In this document: positions 42,172 to 49,818 of the stretch, piece by piece | Layout of the letters: the number at the start of each line of letters is the position of its first letter | Position numbering within the stretch: position 1 is the first letter of the stretch | Source: an uncultured Tateyamaria sp. | GTDB taxonomy: Bacteria; Pseudomonadota; Alphaproteobacteria; Rhodobacterales; Rhodobacteraceae | NCBI RefSeq assembly: GCF_947503415.1 | Contig: NZ_CANNDS010000001.1 | Coordinates: 1,398,501 to 1,462,500, forward strand | Direction: 5' to 3' | DNA: 64,000 bases | Program-made: the position numbers and the translations under genes | The notes under the pieces: model-generated | Told to the model about the DNA's origin: nothing | Database searches by the model: none | The model's input: only the letters and a program-made list of their open reading frames with translations

Positions 42172-42192
42172 GTGGGGCCTGACTTGCCCCGC
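42172..42192 (+). terminator. Weak hairpin between pncA and pncB
   Basis: GTGGGGC (42172-42178) pairs with GCCCCGC (42186-42192) with one G-T pair and a 7-base loop, just after the pncA stop. No T-run follows, so it is more likely an intercistronic stem than a full terminator. Confidence 0.35.
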
Positions 42193-42240
42193 TACCCCTG
42201 ATTGGGCACAACGGTCCCAGCCATCCAAGGAAGCCTGCAT

Positions 42241-43533
42241 ATGGTCGATATCGCCACCCGTGTCTGGAACCACAAATGGAAGATCGACCCGATTGTGCGG
42301 TCGCTCATCGACACGGACTTCTACAAGCTGCTCATGTGCCAGTCGGTGTTTCGGAACAAGCCGGACACGCAGGTCACGTTTTCACTGATCAACCGGTCCA
42401 AACACGTGCCGCTGGCCAAGCTGATCGACGAGGGCGAACTGCGCGAACAACTGGACCACATCCGGTCGCTGTCGCTGCGGCGCGGCGAAAGCACATGGAT
42501 GCGCGGGAATACATTCTACGGCAAACGGCAGATGTTCACGCCCGAATTCATGGACTGGTTCGAAACGCTGCGGCTGCCGGACTACCACCTCGAACGGCGG
42601 GACGACCAGTACGAGCTGACCTTCGAAGGGTCATGGCCCGAGGTCATGCTGTGGGAAATCCCCGCTCTGGCAGTGCTGATGGAACTGCGGGGGCGGGCTG
42701 TCCTGAACGAGATGGGCAAGTTCGAACTGCAGGTGCTCTATGCGCGGGCAATGACCAAGCTCTGGGAAAAGATCGAAAAGCTGCGGGGGCATGATGGGCT
42801 GCGGGTGGCGGATTTCGGCACGCGGCGCAGGCACTCCTTTCTCTGGCAGGACTGGTGCGTGCAGGCCATGGGCGAAGGGCTGGGGACGCAGTTTGCGGGC
42901 ACGTCCAATTGCCTGATCGCGAAGAACCGCGACCTCGAAGCGATCGGCACCAACGCGCATGAACTGCCCATGGTCTATTCGGCGCTCGCGCAGACGGACG
43001 AGGCGCTGGCACAGGCGCCCTATGACGTGCTGAGCGACTGGCACGAGGAACATGACGGCAACCTGCGCATCATCCTGCCCGACACCTATGGGACCGAAGG
43101 GTTCCTCGCCCATGCGCCTGATTGGCTGGCGGGCTGGACGGGTATCCGGATCGACAGCGGCGACCCGGCTACAGGGGCCGAGGTCGCGATCAAATGGTGG
43201 CAGGACCGGGGCGAAGACCCGCGCGACAAGCTGGTGATCTTCTCCGATGGTCTGGACGCAGACAAGATCATTGAGCTGCACCAGCAGTTCAAAGGGCGGG
43301 TAAAAGTGTCATTTGGCTGGGGCACGATGCTGACCAACGATTTCAAAGGGCTGACGCGGGCGGACAAGCTTGCGCCGTTCTCACTGGTCTGCAAAGCGGT
43401 GTCGGCCAACGGACGGCCCACGGTGAAACTGTCGGACAACCCGAACAAGGCGATGGGACCACAGGCTGAGATCGACCGCTACAAGCGCGTGTTCGGGGTT
43501 GGGGAACAGGTGGAGATGGAGGTTGTGGTCTAG
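42241..43533 (+). CDS. pncB: Nicotinate phosphoribosyltransferase PncB
   Basis: A 430-residue enzyme of the NAPRTase family. SLIDTDFYKLLMCQSVF is the family opening. GTRRRHSFLWQ carries the His that becomes phosphorylated, and GTSNCLIAK, IRIDSGDP and FSDGLDADKI form the phosphoribosyl and nicotinate pocket. It makes nicotinate mononucleotide from nicotinate and PRPP. AAGGAAG lies upstream of the ATG at 42241. Codon use and GC match the neighbours. Its stop marks the left edge of an accessory-looking stretch. Confidence 0.94.
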   Translation: MVDIATRVWNHKWKIDPIVRSLIDTDFYKLLMCQSVFRNKPDTQVTFSLINRSKHVPLAKLIDEGELREQLDHIRSLSLRRGESTWMRGNTFYGKRQMFTPEFMDWFETLRLPDYHLERRDDQYELTFEGSWPEVMLWEIPALAVLMELRGRAVLNEMGKFELQVLYARAMTKLWEKIEKLRGHDGLRVADFGTRRRHSFLWQDWCVQAMGEGLGTQFAGTSNCLIAKNRDLEAIGTNAHELPMVYSALAQTDEALAQAPYDVLSDWHEEHDGNLRIILPDTYGTEGFLAHAPDWLAGWTGIRIDSGDPATGAEVAIKWWQDRGEDPRDKLVIFSDGLDADKIIELHQQFKGRVKVSFGWGTMLTNDFKGLTRADKLAPFSLVCKAVSANGRPTVKLSDNPNKAMGPQAEIDRYKRVFGVGEQVEMEVVV

Positions 43534-43628
43534 CCACGCCAAGCCCAAGCCTATCGGCAGCCGGGGGGCGGTTTGGCGATGCAAGACGGCCGCGCCTTGG
43601 TGTCGTGTGGATGTGGGGTTGGACTGGT

Positions 43629-44240
43629 GTCAGCCCCAAGGGGACTTCGCTGCACGGAGGCGATCCAGTGGCGTAGCTGAGTCTGAGGTCATCTGCGCAT
43701 TGCGCTGACCGGACCGGACACAAGCGCGATGCGCGCCGGTCCAACACGGGGCCCGTCCCGGCGGGCTGGTGTTTTGACTGCCGTGCCAAACGGAAATTCT
43801 GTGGACCGTACCTTGCTGCCACAAAGTGCTGTCGAACGGAGGATGAGACACGACCCCACGGGCTTTTGCGGGGCAGGCTTAAGGACGACTGCGGGGACAA
43901 GAGTTGCCGTTCACCGAAGGGTCTCAGTGATTGTTGTCAGCCCTACGGGACGTTGCTGCACGGAGGCGATCCAGTGGCGTAGCGGGCTCTGAGGTCATCT
44001 GTGCAGTGCGCAGACCGGACCGGAATCAAGCCGAAGGCGCCGGTCCAACACAAGCCCGTCCCGGCGGGCTGGTGTTTTGGCTGCCGTGCCGAACGGAAAT
44101 TCTGTGGATTGTACTTTGCTGCCACAAAGCGCTGTCGAACAGGTGATGAAACACCACCCCACGGGCTTGTGCGAGACCGGCTCAAGGACGGCTGTGGGGA
44201 CGGAGTTGCCGTTCACCGAAGGGTTTCAGTGACTGTTGCC
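43629..44240. repeat. Tandem direct duplication, two copies of about 305 bp
   Basis: Two head-to-tail copies lie at about 43629-43935 and 43936-44240. Matching landmarks are TGCACGGAGGCGATCCAGTG at 43651 and 43957 (offset 306) and TCACCGAAGG at 43911 and 44213 (offset 302). Copies differ by scattered substitutions and small indels. Both contain the inverted repeat GGACCGG...CCGGTCC around a variable loop. At least one indel breaks the frame on the plus strand. On the minus strand both copies are open with net in-frame change, but no start or ribosome site convinces. The 95 bases from the pncB stop to 43628 show nothing. Confidence 0.8.
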
Positions 44241-44409
44241 AGCACGAAGCAGACTTTCAAAACCTGATCCATTCTATCGACGAACATTCAGCAGGTGAAA
44301 GACGTGTTTTGTCGTGAACCTTTTCCAAGGCTGTGAGGACTCAACTAGGCATAACCTCCAGCCCGTCGTGGACAAGAGGTTCTCCAACTCCCGTATCAGG
44401 CGGGCCAAA

Positions 44410-44445
44410 GGGCGCGTCTGTCGCCTACTTGTCGGAATCGCGCCC
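44410..44445 (+). promoter_or_regulatory. Inverted repeat upstream of the orphan gene
   Basis: GGGCGCG (44410-44416) and CGCGCCC (44439-44445) form a perfect 7-bp dyad with a 22-base spacer, ending 42 bases before the ATG at 44488. It could be an operator or a leader hairpin. The region 44241-44409 shows nothing further. Confidence 0.35.
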
Positions 44446-44487
44446 TCAAATGGCTCTCTTGCACAACGTCAAAAAGGGAAAGGCAAA

Positions 44488-45873
44488 ATGACAAACCCCA
44501 TCATTCTTTACAGAGCCGGTGAATCCGGAAAAAAAATCGGATCATTTGACGCCAGCGGCGGCATCGATGCCATTGTGGCTCACCCTCAAGTGCTGCCACT
44601 CTTCCGTTCGCATGTGGCGGGAAACACCAGTGCTGTAAATACACTGGATTTTTTTATTGCTCTAAAGGATCAGAAAGATCCGGTTGAGATCGTTCAAACC
44701 TTTATCGAACCAGGCGCAAAGCGTCAGATCAATGTCAGCGGTGCGAACCTTTGGGAGTTCAAGTCACTGTTTAAGAATCCCGACGCAGGTATGGCCGACA
44801 TGCCGGGATTTGGCCCTCCTGGCGAGGAAGAGCCCTTGGACGGCGAATCGATCCAGGGAGGCGTTGATCTGGATGGTTCCGTTGATGACTTTGCAACCTT
44901 GATGGCTGAAGGTGACGCCCAAGACACAACGGAACTGGATCTCAAAGATCCACAACTCTTTCAGGCCATACGTCTGGACGCCGGAAATTTTTTAGTCGCG
45001 AATTATGTCTCAATCTTTTACTCGTCAGACAGCCCATTTATGGATTATTGCTACTCAGTGATTGGCAAGCCAGACGCTTTTGCGACCCAATTGGGCCTGA
45101 GGGACAAAGCCGATGTGGAGATGTTTGGCATCTTCAGGATCGCTGTCACGATGAAAAACCGCAGAGTCATCAGCGAGGTCGGCCCTGAACTTGCCAAGAC
45201 ACTGCATATCGATCTCAAACAGCTCGTTTTGACAACGAATAGCAAGATCGAACAAAGGACTGCGGAGAAGAGTTCGGAGGCCTCTGATTGGAAAAAGAAG
45301 ATTTGGGAAAATGGCACCTTCGAGATTGCAGTTAAGCAATTTGTCGAAGCGCAAGTAGCGGGGCAGAAGAAAGGGATGGCTGCTTCCCTGGATACCGCTC
45401 ACAGTGTTGCATCCATATCAATGAACATGCCTTCACTGACCAAAAAGATGATTCTTGACGAAATCTTGAGCTACGCAAAAAATAGGGCGAAAACAACGGG
45501 TGGTGGTCAACAGGACGGCGCGGACGCAGCGCAGGCAAAAAAAGACATCCAGCCACATTTGGACATTTCCTTGGTCACTCAGGTGAAGTGGCAAGAATTC
45601 CTCAAGATCTACGGGCTTGAACCGGAAGATGAAAAAGAAGTTCGCAAGCTCGCCCAAATATACGTGAAGCACGGAAAAGACAAGGCAAGGACCCTTTCGC
45701 AAAGTTTGTTTAACAAACAGAAGAAGAGAAAGAGCAGATCCTTCAGATTCGCAAATGCGGAGCATGTTGAAGCTGCGTTGGCCAACACGCTAGAACTCAA
45801 ACAGAACGGCAAAAACCTGAAAAAGCCTGTGAAAGCATCTCAGGCCAAAGGGTTTGATGATGCGGAGGAATGA
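44488..45873 (+). CDS. Orphan protein of unknown function, AT-rich relative to neighbours
   Basis: A 461-residue protein I do not recognise. It has no signal peptide, membrane segment or catalytic motif I can name. Residues 1-95 look folded (IILYRAGESGKKIGSFDASGG, LDFFIALKDQKDPVEIVQTF). Residues 97-155 are an acidic Gly/Asp/Glu-rich linker (FGPPGEEEPLDGE). Residues 156-335 again look folded, and 336-460 are Lys-rich and helical with a basic patch KKRKSRSFR. Start ATG follows AAAGGCAAA. Codon use is more AT-rich than pncB or arfB, and it stands alone with long gaps on both sides, which suggests horizontal gain. Nucleic-acid or partner binding via the basic tail is only a guess. Confidence 0.75.
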   Translation: MTNPIILYRAGESGKKIGSFDASGGIDAIVAHPQVLPLFRSHVAGNTSAVNTLDFFIALKDQKDPVEIVQTFIEPGAKRQINVSGANLWEFKSLFKNPDAGMADMPGFGPPGEEEPLDGESIQGGVDLDGSVDDFATLMAEGDAQDTTELDLKDPQLFQAIRLDAGNFLVANYVSIFYSSDSPFMDYCYSVIGKPDAFATQLGLRDKADVEMFGIFRIAVTMKNRRVISEVGPELAKTLHIDLKQLVLTTNSKIEQRTAEKSSEASDWKKKIWENGTFEIAVKQFVEAQVAGQKKGMAASLDTAHSVASISMNMPSLTKKMILDEILSYAKNRAKTTGGGQQDGADAAQAKKDIQPHLDISLVTQVKWQEFLKIYGLEPEDEKEVRKLAQIYVKHGKDKARTLSQSLFNKQKKRKSRSFRFANAEHVEAALANTLELKQNGKNLKKPVKASQAKGFDDAEE

Positions 45874-46262
45874 GGGGTATTTTGTATGCATCGCGGACCC
45901 CGATAAGATATTGACCGCGGTAAAGTAGAGTTTGTCGTAAACTACTCGTTGGCTGTCCGATCGGTTTCTCACCTGCGGCGGACTGCTGGTTCGACGCATA
46001 GCGCCGCAGCATGACAGCTGCATCATGTAAATCTACTATTGGCGGTACCTATCTGGAAAGCCGCCGATAGTCTGAAACTTTGCAAAGTCCGCTAGCTGCG
46101 CTTCTCTGCACTATATCTTGTCGAACCAAACCCCAGAAACGCACCAAACGTGAGAATGCCCCCTAAAAACCTAACAAACGGTAAAACCGTCTCTGTAACC
46201 TATTGAAATTAAATGATCCGAAATCTGTCCCAGCGTGGGACACCTGATTTCTCCGGGGCCCA
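45874..46262. other. 389-bp gene-free gap with a perfect dyad
   Basis: No credible gene lies here. Two structures stand out. A bulged hairpin around AGTAGAGTTTGTCGTAAACT (about 45925-45947) could be a 3' end for the orphan gene. TGTCCCA-GCG-TGGGACA at 46226-46242 is a perfect 7-bp dyad, 21 bases from the arfB stop. The segment is AT-richer than the flanking housekeeping genes. Confidence 0.45.
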
Positions 46263-46679
46263 TCACTCCTCGATCCGACCCCTCAGGGCCTTGACCTCCC
46301 CCCGCATTTTCTTGGCCTTCAATCTGCGTTTTTTGGACCCCAAAGTCGGCTTCGTCGCGATCCTTCTTTTAGGCGCCACCAGCGCCTTCCGGATCAGATC
46401 GACCAGCCTTTGCCGCGCGATATCCCGGTTGCGGGCCTGACTGCGGGTCTCATCACATTGAATGATCAGCGCCCCTTCCGTCGTCCAGCGCCGCCCCGCC
46501 AGCCGCCTGAGCCGGGTCTTGACCGGCCCGGGAAGCGACGGCGACCGGGCCGCCTCGAACCGCAATTCCACCGCCGTGGCGACCTTGTTGACGTTCTGCC
46601 CACCCGGACCCGAAGCGCGCACGAATTGCTCGCTCAGCTCCCAGTCCTCGATGGTGATATCGTCGTTAATCCGCAGCAT
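46263..46679 (-). CDS. arfB: Ribosome rescue peptidyl-tRNA hydrolase ArfB
   Basis: A 138-residue class I release-factor-like protein. The catalytic GGQ is at 26-28 in VRASGPGGQNVNKVATAVELRF, and the basic C-terminal tail that enters the empty mRNA channel of stalled ribosomes is KRRIATKPTLGSKKRRLKAKKMRGEVK. There is no codon-recognition domain, which fits ArfB/YaeJ. It frees ribosomes stalled on truncated mRNA. It is divergent from the SpoIIAA-like gene. Confidence 0.95.
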   Translation of the reverse strand: MLRINDDITIEDWELSEQFVRASGPGGQNVNKVATAVELRFEAARSPSLPGPVKTRLRRLAGRRWTTEGALIIQCDETRSQARNRDIARQRLVDLIRKALVAPKRRIATKPTLGSKKRRLKAKKMRGEVKALRGRIEE

Positions 46680-46756
46680 GGCCCTTGATACGTGTGGAAC
46701 AGCTGACCGTGCCAGTGCGTTCCACCTCCAATCGCAAACAATTTTGGAGACGGATC

Positions 46757-47146
46757 ATGCTGGACACACCAAGCATCACACAAGTGAACACAAGCCGCCC
46801 TGACCTGTACGCGTTCCGGATCACCAGGATGGTGACGCAAGAGGACATGGAGGCCATGGCCGCGCTGATGAACGACGCCTTTGACGCGCACGAGGACAAG
46901 GTCGACCTGCTCATGATCTTTGATCGGTACGACGGCGCGGAAAGCGGCGCGACCTGGAGTTGGGAAGCGTTGAAGAGCCGCTTCAAATCGATCACGAATG
47001 TACGCCGCTACGTTGTGGTTGGTGCCCCTGACAGCGCCGAGCAACTGATCGAGGCAATGGGCAAAGTCATCCCGGTAGAGGCTGAAACACATGACACCGA
47101 GATTGCCGCATGGCGGTCATTGAACGCGGAGGCTGTCGCGGCTTGA
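46757..47146 (+). CDS. SpoIIAA/STAS-like protein (PF11964 type)
   Basis: A 129-residue protein: AFRITRMVTQEDMEAMAALMNDAFDAHEDKVDLLMIFDRYDGAESG in the first part, then VRRYVVVGAPDSAEQLIEAMGKVIPVEAETHDTEIAAWRSL. This is the SpoIIAA-like STAS/lipid-binding fold common in proteobacteria, without a defined substrate. GGAGA precedes the ATG at 46757. A single-gene unit. The hairpin beyond its stop is oriented for the opposite strand but may stop both. Confidence 0.75.
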   Translation: MLDTPSITQVNTSRPDLYAFRITRMVTQEDMEAMAALMNDAFDAHEDKVDLLMIFDRYDGAESGATWSWEALKSRFKSITNVRRYVVVGAPDSAEQLIEAMGKVIPVEAETHDTEIAAWRSLNAEAVAA

Positions 47147-47164
47147 AGCCCCACACCTGACACG

Positions 47165-47190
47165 AAAAAGGGCCGCTGGATCAGCGGCCC
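47165..47190 (-). terminator. Strong intrinsic terminator (minus strand)
   Basis: The minus strand reads GGGCCGCTG-ATC-CAGCGGCCC followed by TTTTTCG: a perfect 9-bp GC-rich stem with a 3-base loop and a T-run. It ends the queuosine transporter transcript and can stop convergent transcription of the STAS-like gene as well. Confidence 0.85.
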
Positions 47191-47265
47191 TTCTCGAAAT
47201 GTTTCGGAGGTTGTGCCGGTTAGATCAACCGACCAACTTGGCGGTCTGCACCGCATAGGATTGCC

Positions 47266-47322
47266 TCAGCAGGCGACCCCCCAAGCTGTTCCGACACCTC
47301 TCTCCAATACCTTTCTCGACAC
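47266..47322 (-). CDS. Possible tiny ORF (18 codons) behind an extreme Shine-Dalgarno
   Basis: On the minus strand AAGGAGGTGATCCAG (47336-47322) matches 15 bases of the complement of the 16S rRNA 3' end. The core AAGGAGG lies seven bases before GTG at 47322, which opens MSRKVLERGVGTAWGVAC and stops at 47266. A second overlapping frame runs from GTG at 47354 to a TAA at 47220 (44 codons, containing CRERYWREVSEQLGGSPAEA) and looks more protein-like, but its start is not served by this site. The ORF is inside the transporter transcript, before the strong terminator. Translation and choice of frame are unproven. Confidence 0.35.
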   Translation of the reverse strand: MSRKVLERGVGTAWGVAC

Positions 47323-47383
47323 TGGATCACCTCCTTCCGATTTGTTGAACTCACGTTTGATGGTGGCACAGCCTTCGTGAAAG

Positions 47384-48025
47384 TCAACGAATTTCGGCAG
47401 GTCCGTCCGTCCTTGCCGTCACCCAGCGGAACGGCGCCAACGCAATAAGCGCCAGCGTGAGTTTGACCATCCAGTCGGCGGTGGCGAGAGACACCCACAG
47501 TGGCACCATCGGCCCCACCCCAAGAAGCGGCAGAACCTCCCCGGCCCAAGACACGTCATTGCTTGGCTCCAGCCAGATCAGGCCGCCCGAGAATGCAATG
47601 GTGAAGAAAATCGCCGTGTCGACCGAACTGCCGATGATCGTCGATGCCAACGGCGCTTTCCACCACGTTCCGTTACGCAGGGCCGAAAATATGCCGACGT
47701 CCAGCAATTGCGCTGTCAGGAAGGCAAGGCCGGAACCGATGGCGATGCGGAAGGTCACGGCGGGATAGGTGAAACCATCGCCCTGCAAAATGATCTGCGT
47801 GCCGACGAGCGAACAGAACACACCGACGATGAAGCCGACGAACACGACCGTGCGGGCGGGACCGGCGCCGTAGACGCGGTTCATGATGTCGGTGACTAGA
47901 AAGGCGAGCGGGTAGGTGAAGGCCCCCCACGTCAGCCAGTTACCGAACAGGAACTGGACAAGGATGTTCGAGGCCACGACGATGATGGCCATGGCTATGA
48001 TGCCGGGAAGGTGTGCGCGTGTCAT
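47384..48025 (-). CDS. Queuosine precursor transporter (YhhQ/QPTR family)
   Basis: A 213-residue membrane protein with about six hydrophobic segments. LPGIIAMAIIVVASNILVQFLFGNWLTWGAFTYPLAFLVTDIMNRVYGAGPAR carries the family's TYPLAFLVTDxxNRxYG motif, and LASTIIGSSVDTAIFF the second one. It imports 7-deazaguanine precursors such as preQ0/preQ1 for tRNA queuosine. I chose the ATG at 48025 on homology; no good ribosome site is visible and an ATG at 48073 is an alternative. I looked for a preQ1 riboswitch upstream and could not find one. Confidence 0.87.
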   Translation of the reverse strand: MTRAHLPGIIAMAIIVVASNILVQFLFGNWLTWGAFTYPLAFLVTDIMNRVYGAGPARTVVFVGFIVGVFCSLVGTQIILQGDGFTYPAVTFRIAIGSGLAFLTAQLLDVGIFSALRNGTWWKAPLASTIIGSSVDTAIFFTIAFSGGLIWLEPSNDVSWAGEVLPLLGVGPMVPLWVSLATADWMVKLTLALIALAPFRWVTARTDGPAEIR

Positions 48026-48089
48026 ATATGGTGCCCGTTTTTGCAAGGTTGCGGCGACTTGGCCCGACAACATGCCGGACGTGCGCGTC

Positions 48090-48923
48090 TTAGTTGCAGG
48101 TCGCCCCGCCTTCAAGCGTTTCCGTCAGGGCGTACTCCACCAATTCCGTGCGCTGCAACGAGCGGAAGTTGTCATCGGACACCATGGTCAGGCAGGTCGC
48201 GCCGCTGTCCGATTGCCAGATCGCCAACCCTTCCAGATTGTCGAACTGCCCCGGTCGTGTCGTCAGCAAGACGGTCCGTTCAGATTCCGGGTCTTCGGGA
48301 TCAAGGCGGATGATACGACTGCGAAAGCCCAGTGGCGAAAACGATCGCGAGAGCAGGTACAACTTTCCATCCGGTCCGATATCAGCGCCAACGGGCAGGA
48401 AACCTTTGGGCGGTGGCAGGTGGGTCAAGGTCGACCAGCGGCCTGCGAGATAGCGGAAAACCGGGATCGGATTGCTGCGTGCGGGGCCGCGTTCGGGTAT
48501 TGCATAGAGCGTGCCATCGGGCGCACCGGCAAGGGCCTCGAAGCCGCGGTTGCCCGGGAATGTCCAGTAATTTGGAGCGCGGGGCAGGGCGCGACCTGAG
48601 GCTGTCGAAACCTCTGCTGGTCCTTCATAACTGACGTACAATCGATTGCTGGCCCATGCCAACCCTTCGGAATCCCGGTTGTCCCAAGCGACCGGGACAG
48701 GCTCTGCCGTTACGCGCTGCGCGCCACGGTCCAACGTCAAGGCAAAGGACATTCCTCGGTCGGACAGCACCAACGCAGAGGTGCCAGACCGCATTTCGAT
48801 CGCAGACAGGCCGCCAAAGCCGGGCAGGTCCGACGCGAGCGGATGCTGACCGACGAAGCTCAGCGGCTCGGCTACGGCAGCGACGGCACTCAGGATCAGC
48901 GCGAGGCCAGAACGCCAGAGCAT
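48090..48923 (-). CDS. Secreted phytase-like esterase (PF13449 type)
   Basis: A 277-residue precursor with signal peptide WRSGLALILSAVAAVAE. Beta-propeller-like repeats follow: LPGFGGLSAIEMRSGTSALVLSDRG, ALAGAPDGTLYAIPERGP, VGADIGPDGKLYLLSRSF and FDNLEGLAIWQSDSGATCLTMVSDDN. This matches the family called esterase-like activity of phytase. Substrate unknown; the predicted location is the periplasm. It starts inside the 3' end of mepA (28-bp overlap), so the two are transcribed together. Confidence 0.75.
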   Translation of the reverse strand: MLWRSGLALILSAVAAVAEPLSFVGQHPLASDLPGFGGLSAIEMRSGTSALVLSDRGMSFALTLDRGAQRVTAEPVPVAWDNRDSEGLAWASNRLYVSYEGPAEVSTASGRALPRAPNYWTFPGNRGFEALAGAPDGTLYAIPERGPARSNPIPVFRYLAGRWSTLTHLPPPKGFLPVGADIGPDGKLYLLSRSFSPLGFRSRIIRLDPEDPESERTVLLTTRPGQFDNLEGLAIWQSDSGATCLTMVSDDNFRSLQRTELVEYALTETLEGGATCN

Positions 48924-49816
48924 TGTTGCGGCAGGTCGCCCACGCGCAGTTCGCGACGTGGTTTGCGGGCAGGGGCGTTGGGATCCGGTGGTGGTGGGTT
49001 GAGGATGTTGTTCACCCATTGCTGGGCATCGGCGCATCCGTCACCGGGCGGCGGTGCCGCTTGATCGGCGCACCCTTGTGCCCCGCGCGGACAGTTCAGA
49101 CGAACATGGAAGTGATAGTGATGTCCCCACCACGGCCGCACCTTGCGCAACCAACTGCGGTCCCCCTTGGCGTCCTTGCACATCTGCACCTTGGCGCCCG
49201 GAAAGACAAAGATGCGTGCGGTGCGTTTGTCGCTGGCTGCCGCTTTGATGATCTCGTGATGGGCGCGGGTCCAGTTTGAATTGGTGTAAGCGCCAGAGGC
49301 GCGGCGGGTCGAGATAGAGCTGATGTTTTCGCGTTCTGCTGTACTGAGCGACAGGTTGCGAGCGGGCAACATCCAGATATCGGCATCAAGGCCAATCTGA
49401 TGGCTGCGGTGCCCTGTCAGCATTGGTCCACCGCGCGGTTGGCTCATGTCGCCCACGTAAAGACCTGCCCAACCGGGCTGTTTCGCGGCCTCACGGCTCA
49501 GATCCTGCACGTAGTCGACAAGCTCAGGATGCCCCCAGTTCCGGTTGCGCGACAGACGCATGGCTTGCCATGTGGGTCCGGTCTCGGCCAATTGCTCACC
49601 GCCCGCGAGACATCCTTTGGCGTAGCTGCCAAAGGCCGCTGAATCCTGAACCGAGGCGCGGCGCTTGCCGCCGAACTGTCCCTTGGCGATGTTCTGTAAT
49701 GTGGCCGGGTCCACGTCTGGTGTGGGCGTGCCGTCAATATCCGTGCCCGCCCCGCTGGTGCAGGCGCACAGCAGCAATGCCGTGATCAGGGCCAAGGAGC
49801 GTCGAACCGAAGACAT
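48896..49816 (-). CDS. mepA: Penicillin-insensitive murein endopeptidase MepA, lipoprotein form
   Basis: A 306-residue LAS-type zinc peptidase. SHQIGLDADIW and WWGHHYHFHVRL hold the zinc ligands, and CKDAKGDRSWLRKVRPWWGHHYHFH is typical of MepA. It cleaves D-Ala-mDAP cross-links in peptidoglycan. The start has a lipobox-like LLLCAC within the first 25 residues, so it is probably membrane-anchored, unlike soluble periplasmic E. coli MepA. I chose the ATG at 49816 with GAGG eight bases upstream. It nearly touches the MFS gene upstream. Confidence 0.9.
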   Translation of the reverse strand: MSSVRRSLALITALLLCACTSGAGTDIDGTPTPDVDPATLQNIAKGQFGGKRRASVQDSAAFGSYAKGCLAGGEQLAETGPTWQAMRLSRNRNWGHPELVDYVQDLSREAAKQPGWAGLYVGDMSQPRGGPMLTGHRSHQIGLDADIWMLPARNLSLSTAERENISSISTRRASGAYTNSNWTRAHHEIIKAAASDKRTARIFVFPGAKVQMCKDAKGDRSWLRKVRPWWGHHYHFHVRLNCPRGAQGCADQAAPPPGDGCADAQQWVNNILNPPPPDPNAPARKPRRELRVGDLPQQCSGVLASR

Positions 49817-49818
49817 TG

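Noticed and set aside
43943-44185. Minus-strand frame within the tandem repeat as a protein gene
   Set aside because: Both copies are open but differ by local frameshifts, and no convincing start site exists; kept only as a remark in the repeat entry.
43629-44240. CRISPR array or insertion sequence
   Set aside because: Only two long diverged copies without spacers; no transposase and no terminal inverted repeats.
47322-47336. Sequence CTGGATCACCTCCTT on the plus strand, identical to a 16S rRNA 3' end
   Set aside because: Only 15 bases match and nothing upstream resembles 16S rRNA; better read as a Shine-Dalgarno on the minus strand.
48026-48089. preQ1 riboswitch expected before a queuosine precursor transporter
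   Set aside because: The leader lacks the preQ1-I hairpin and A-rich tail pattern; no support seen.
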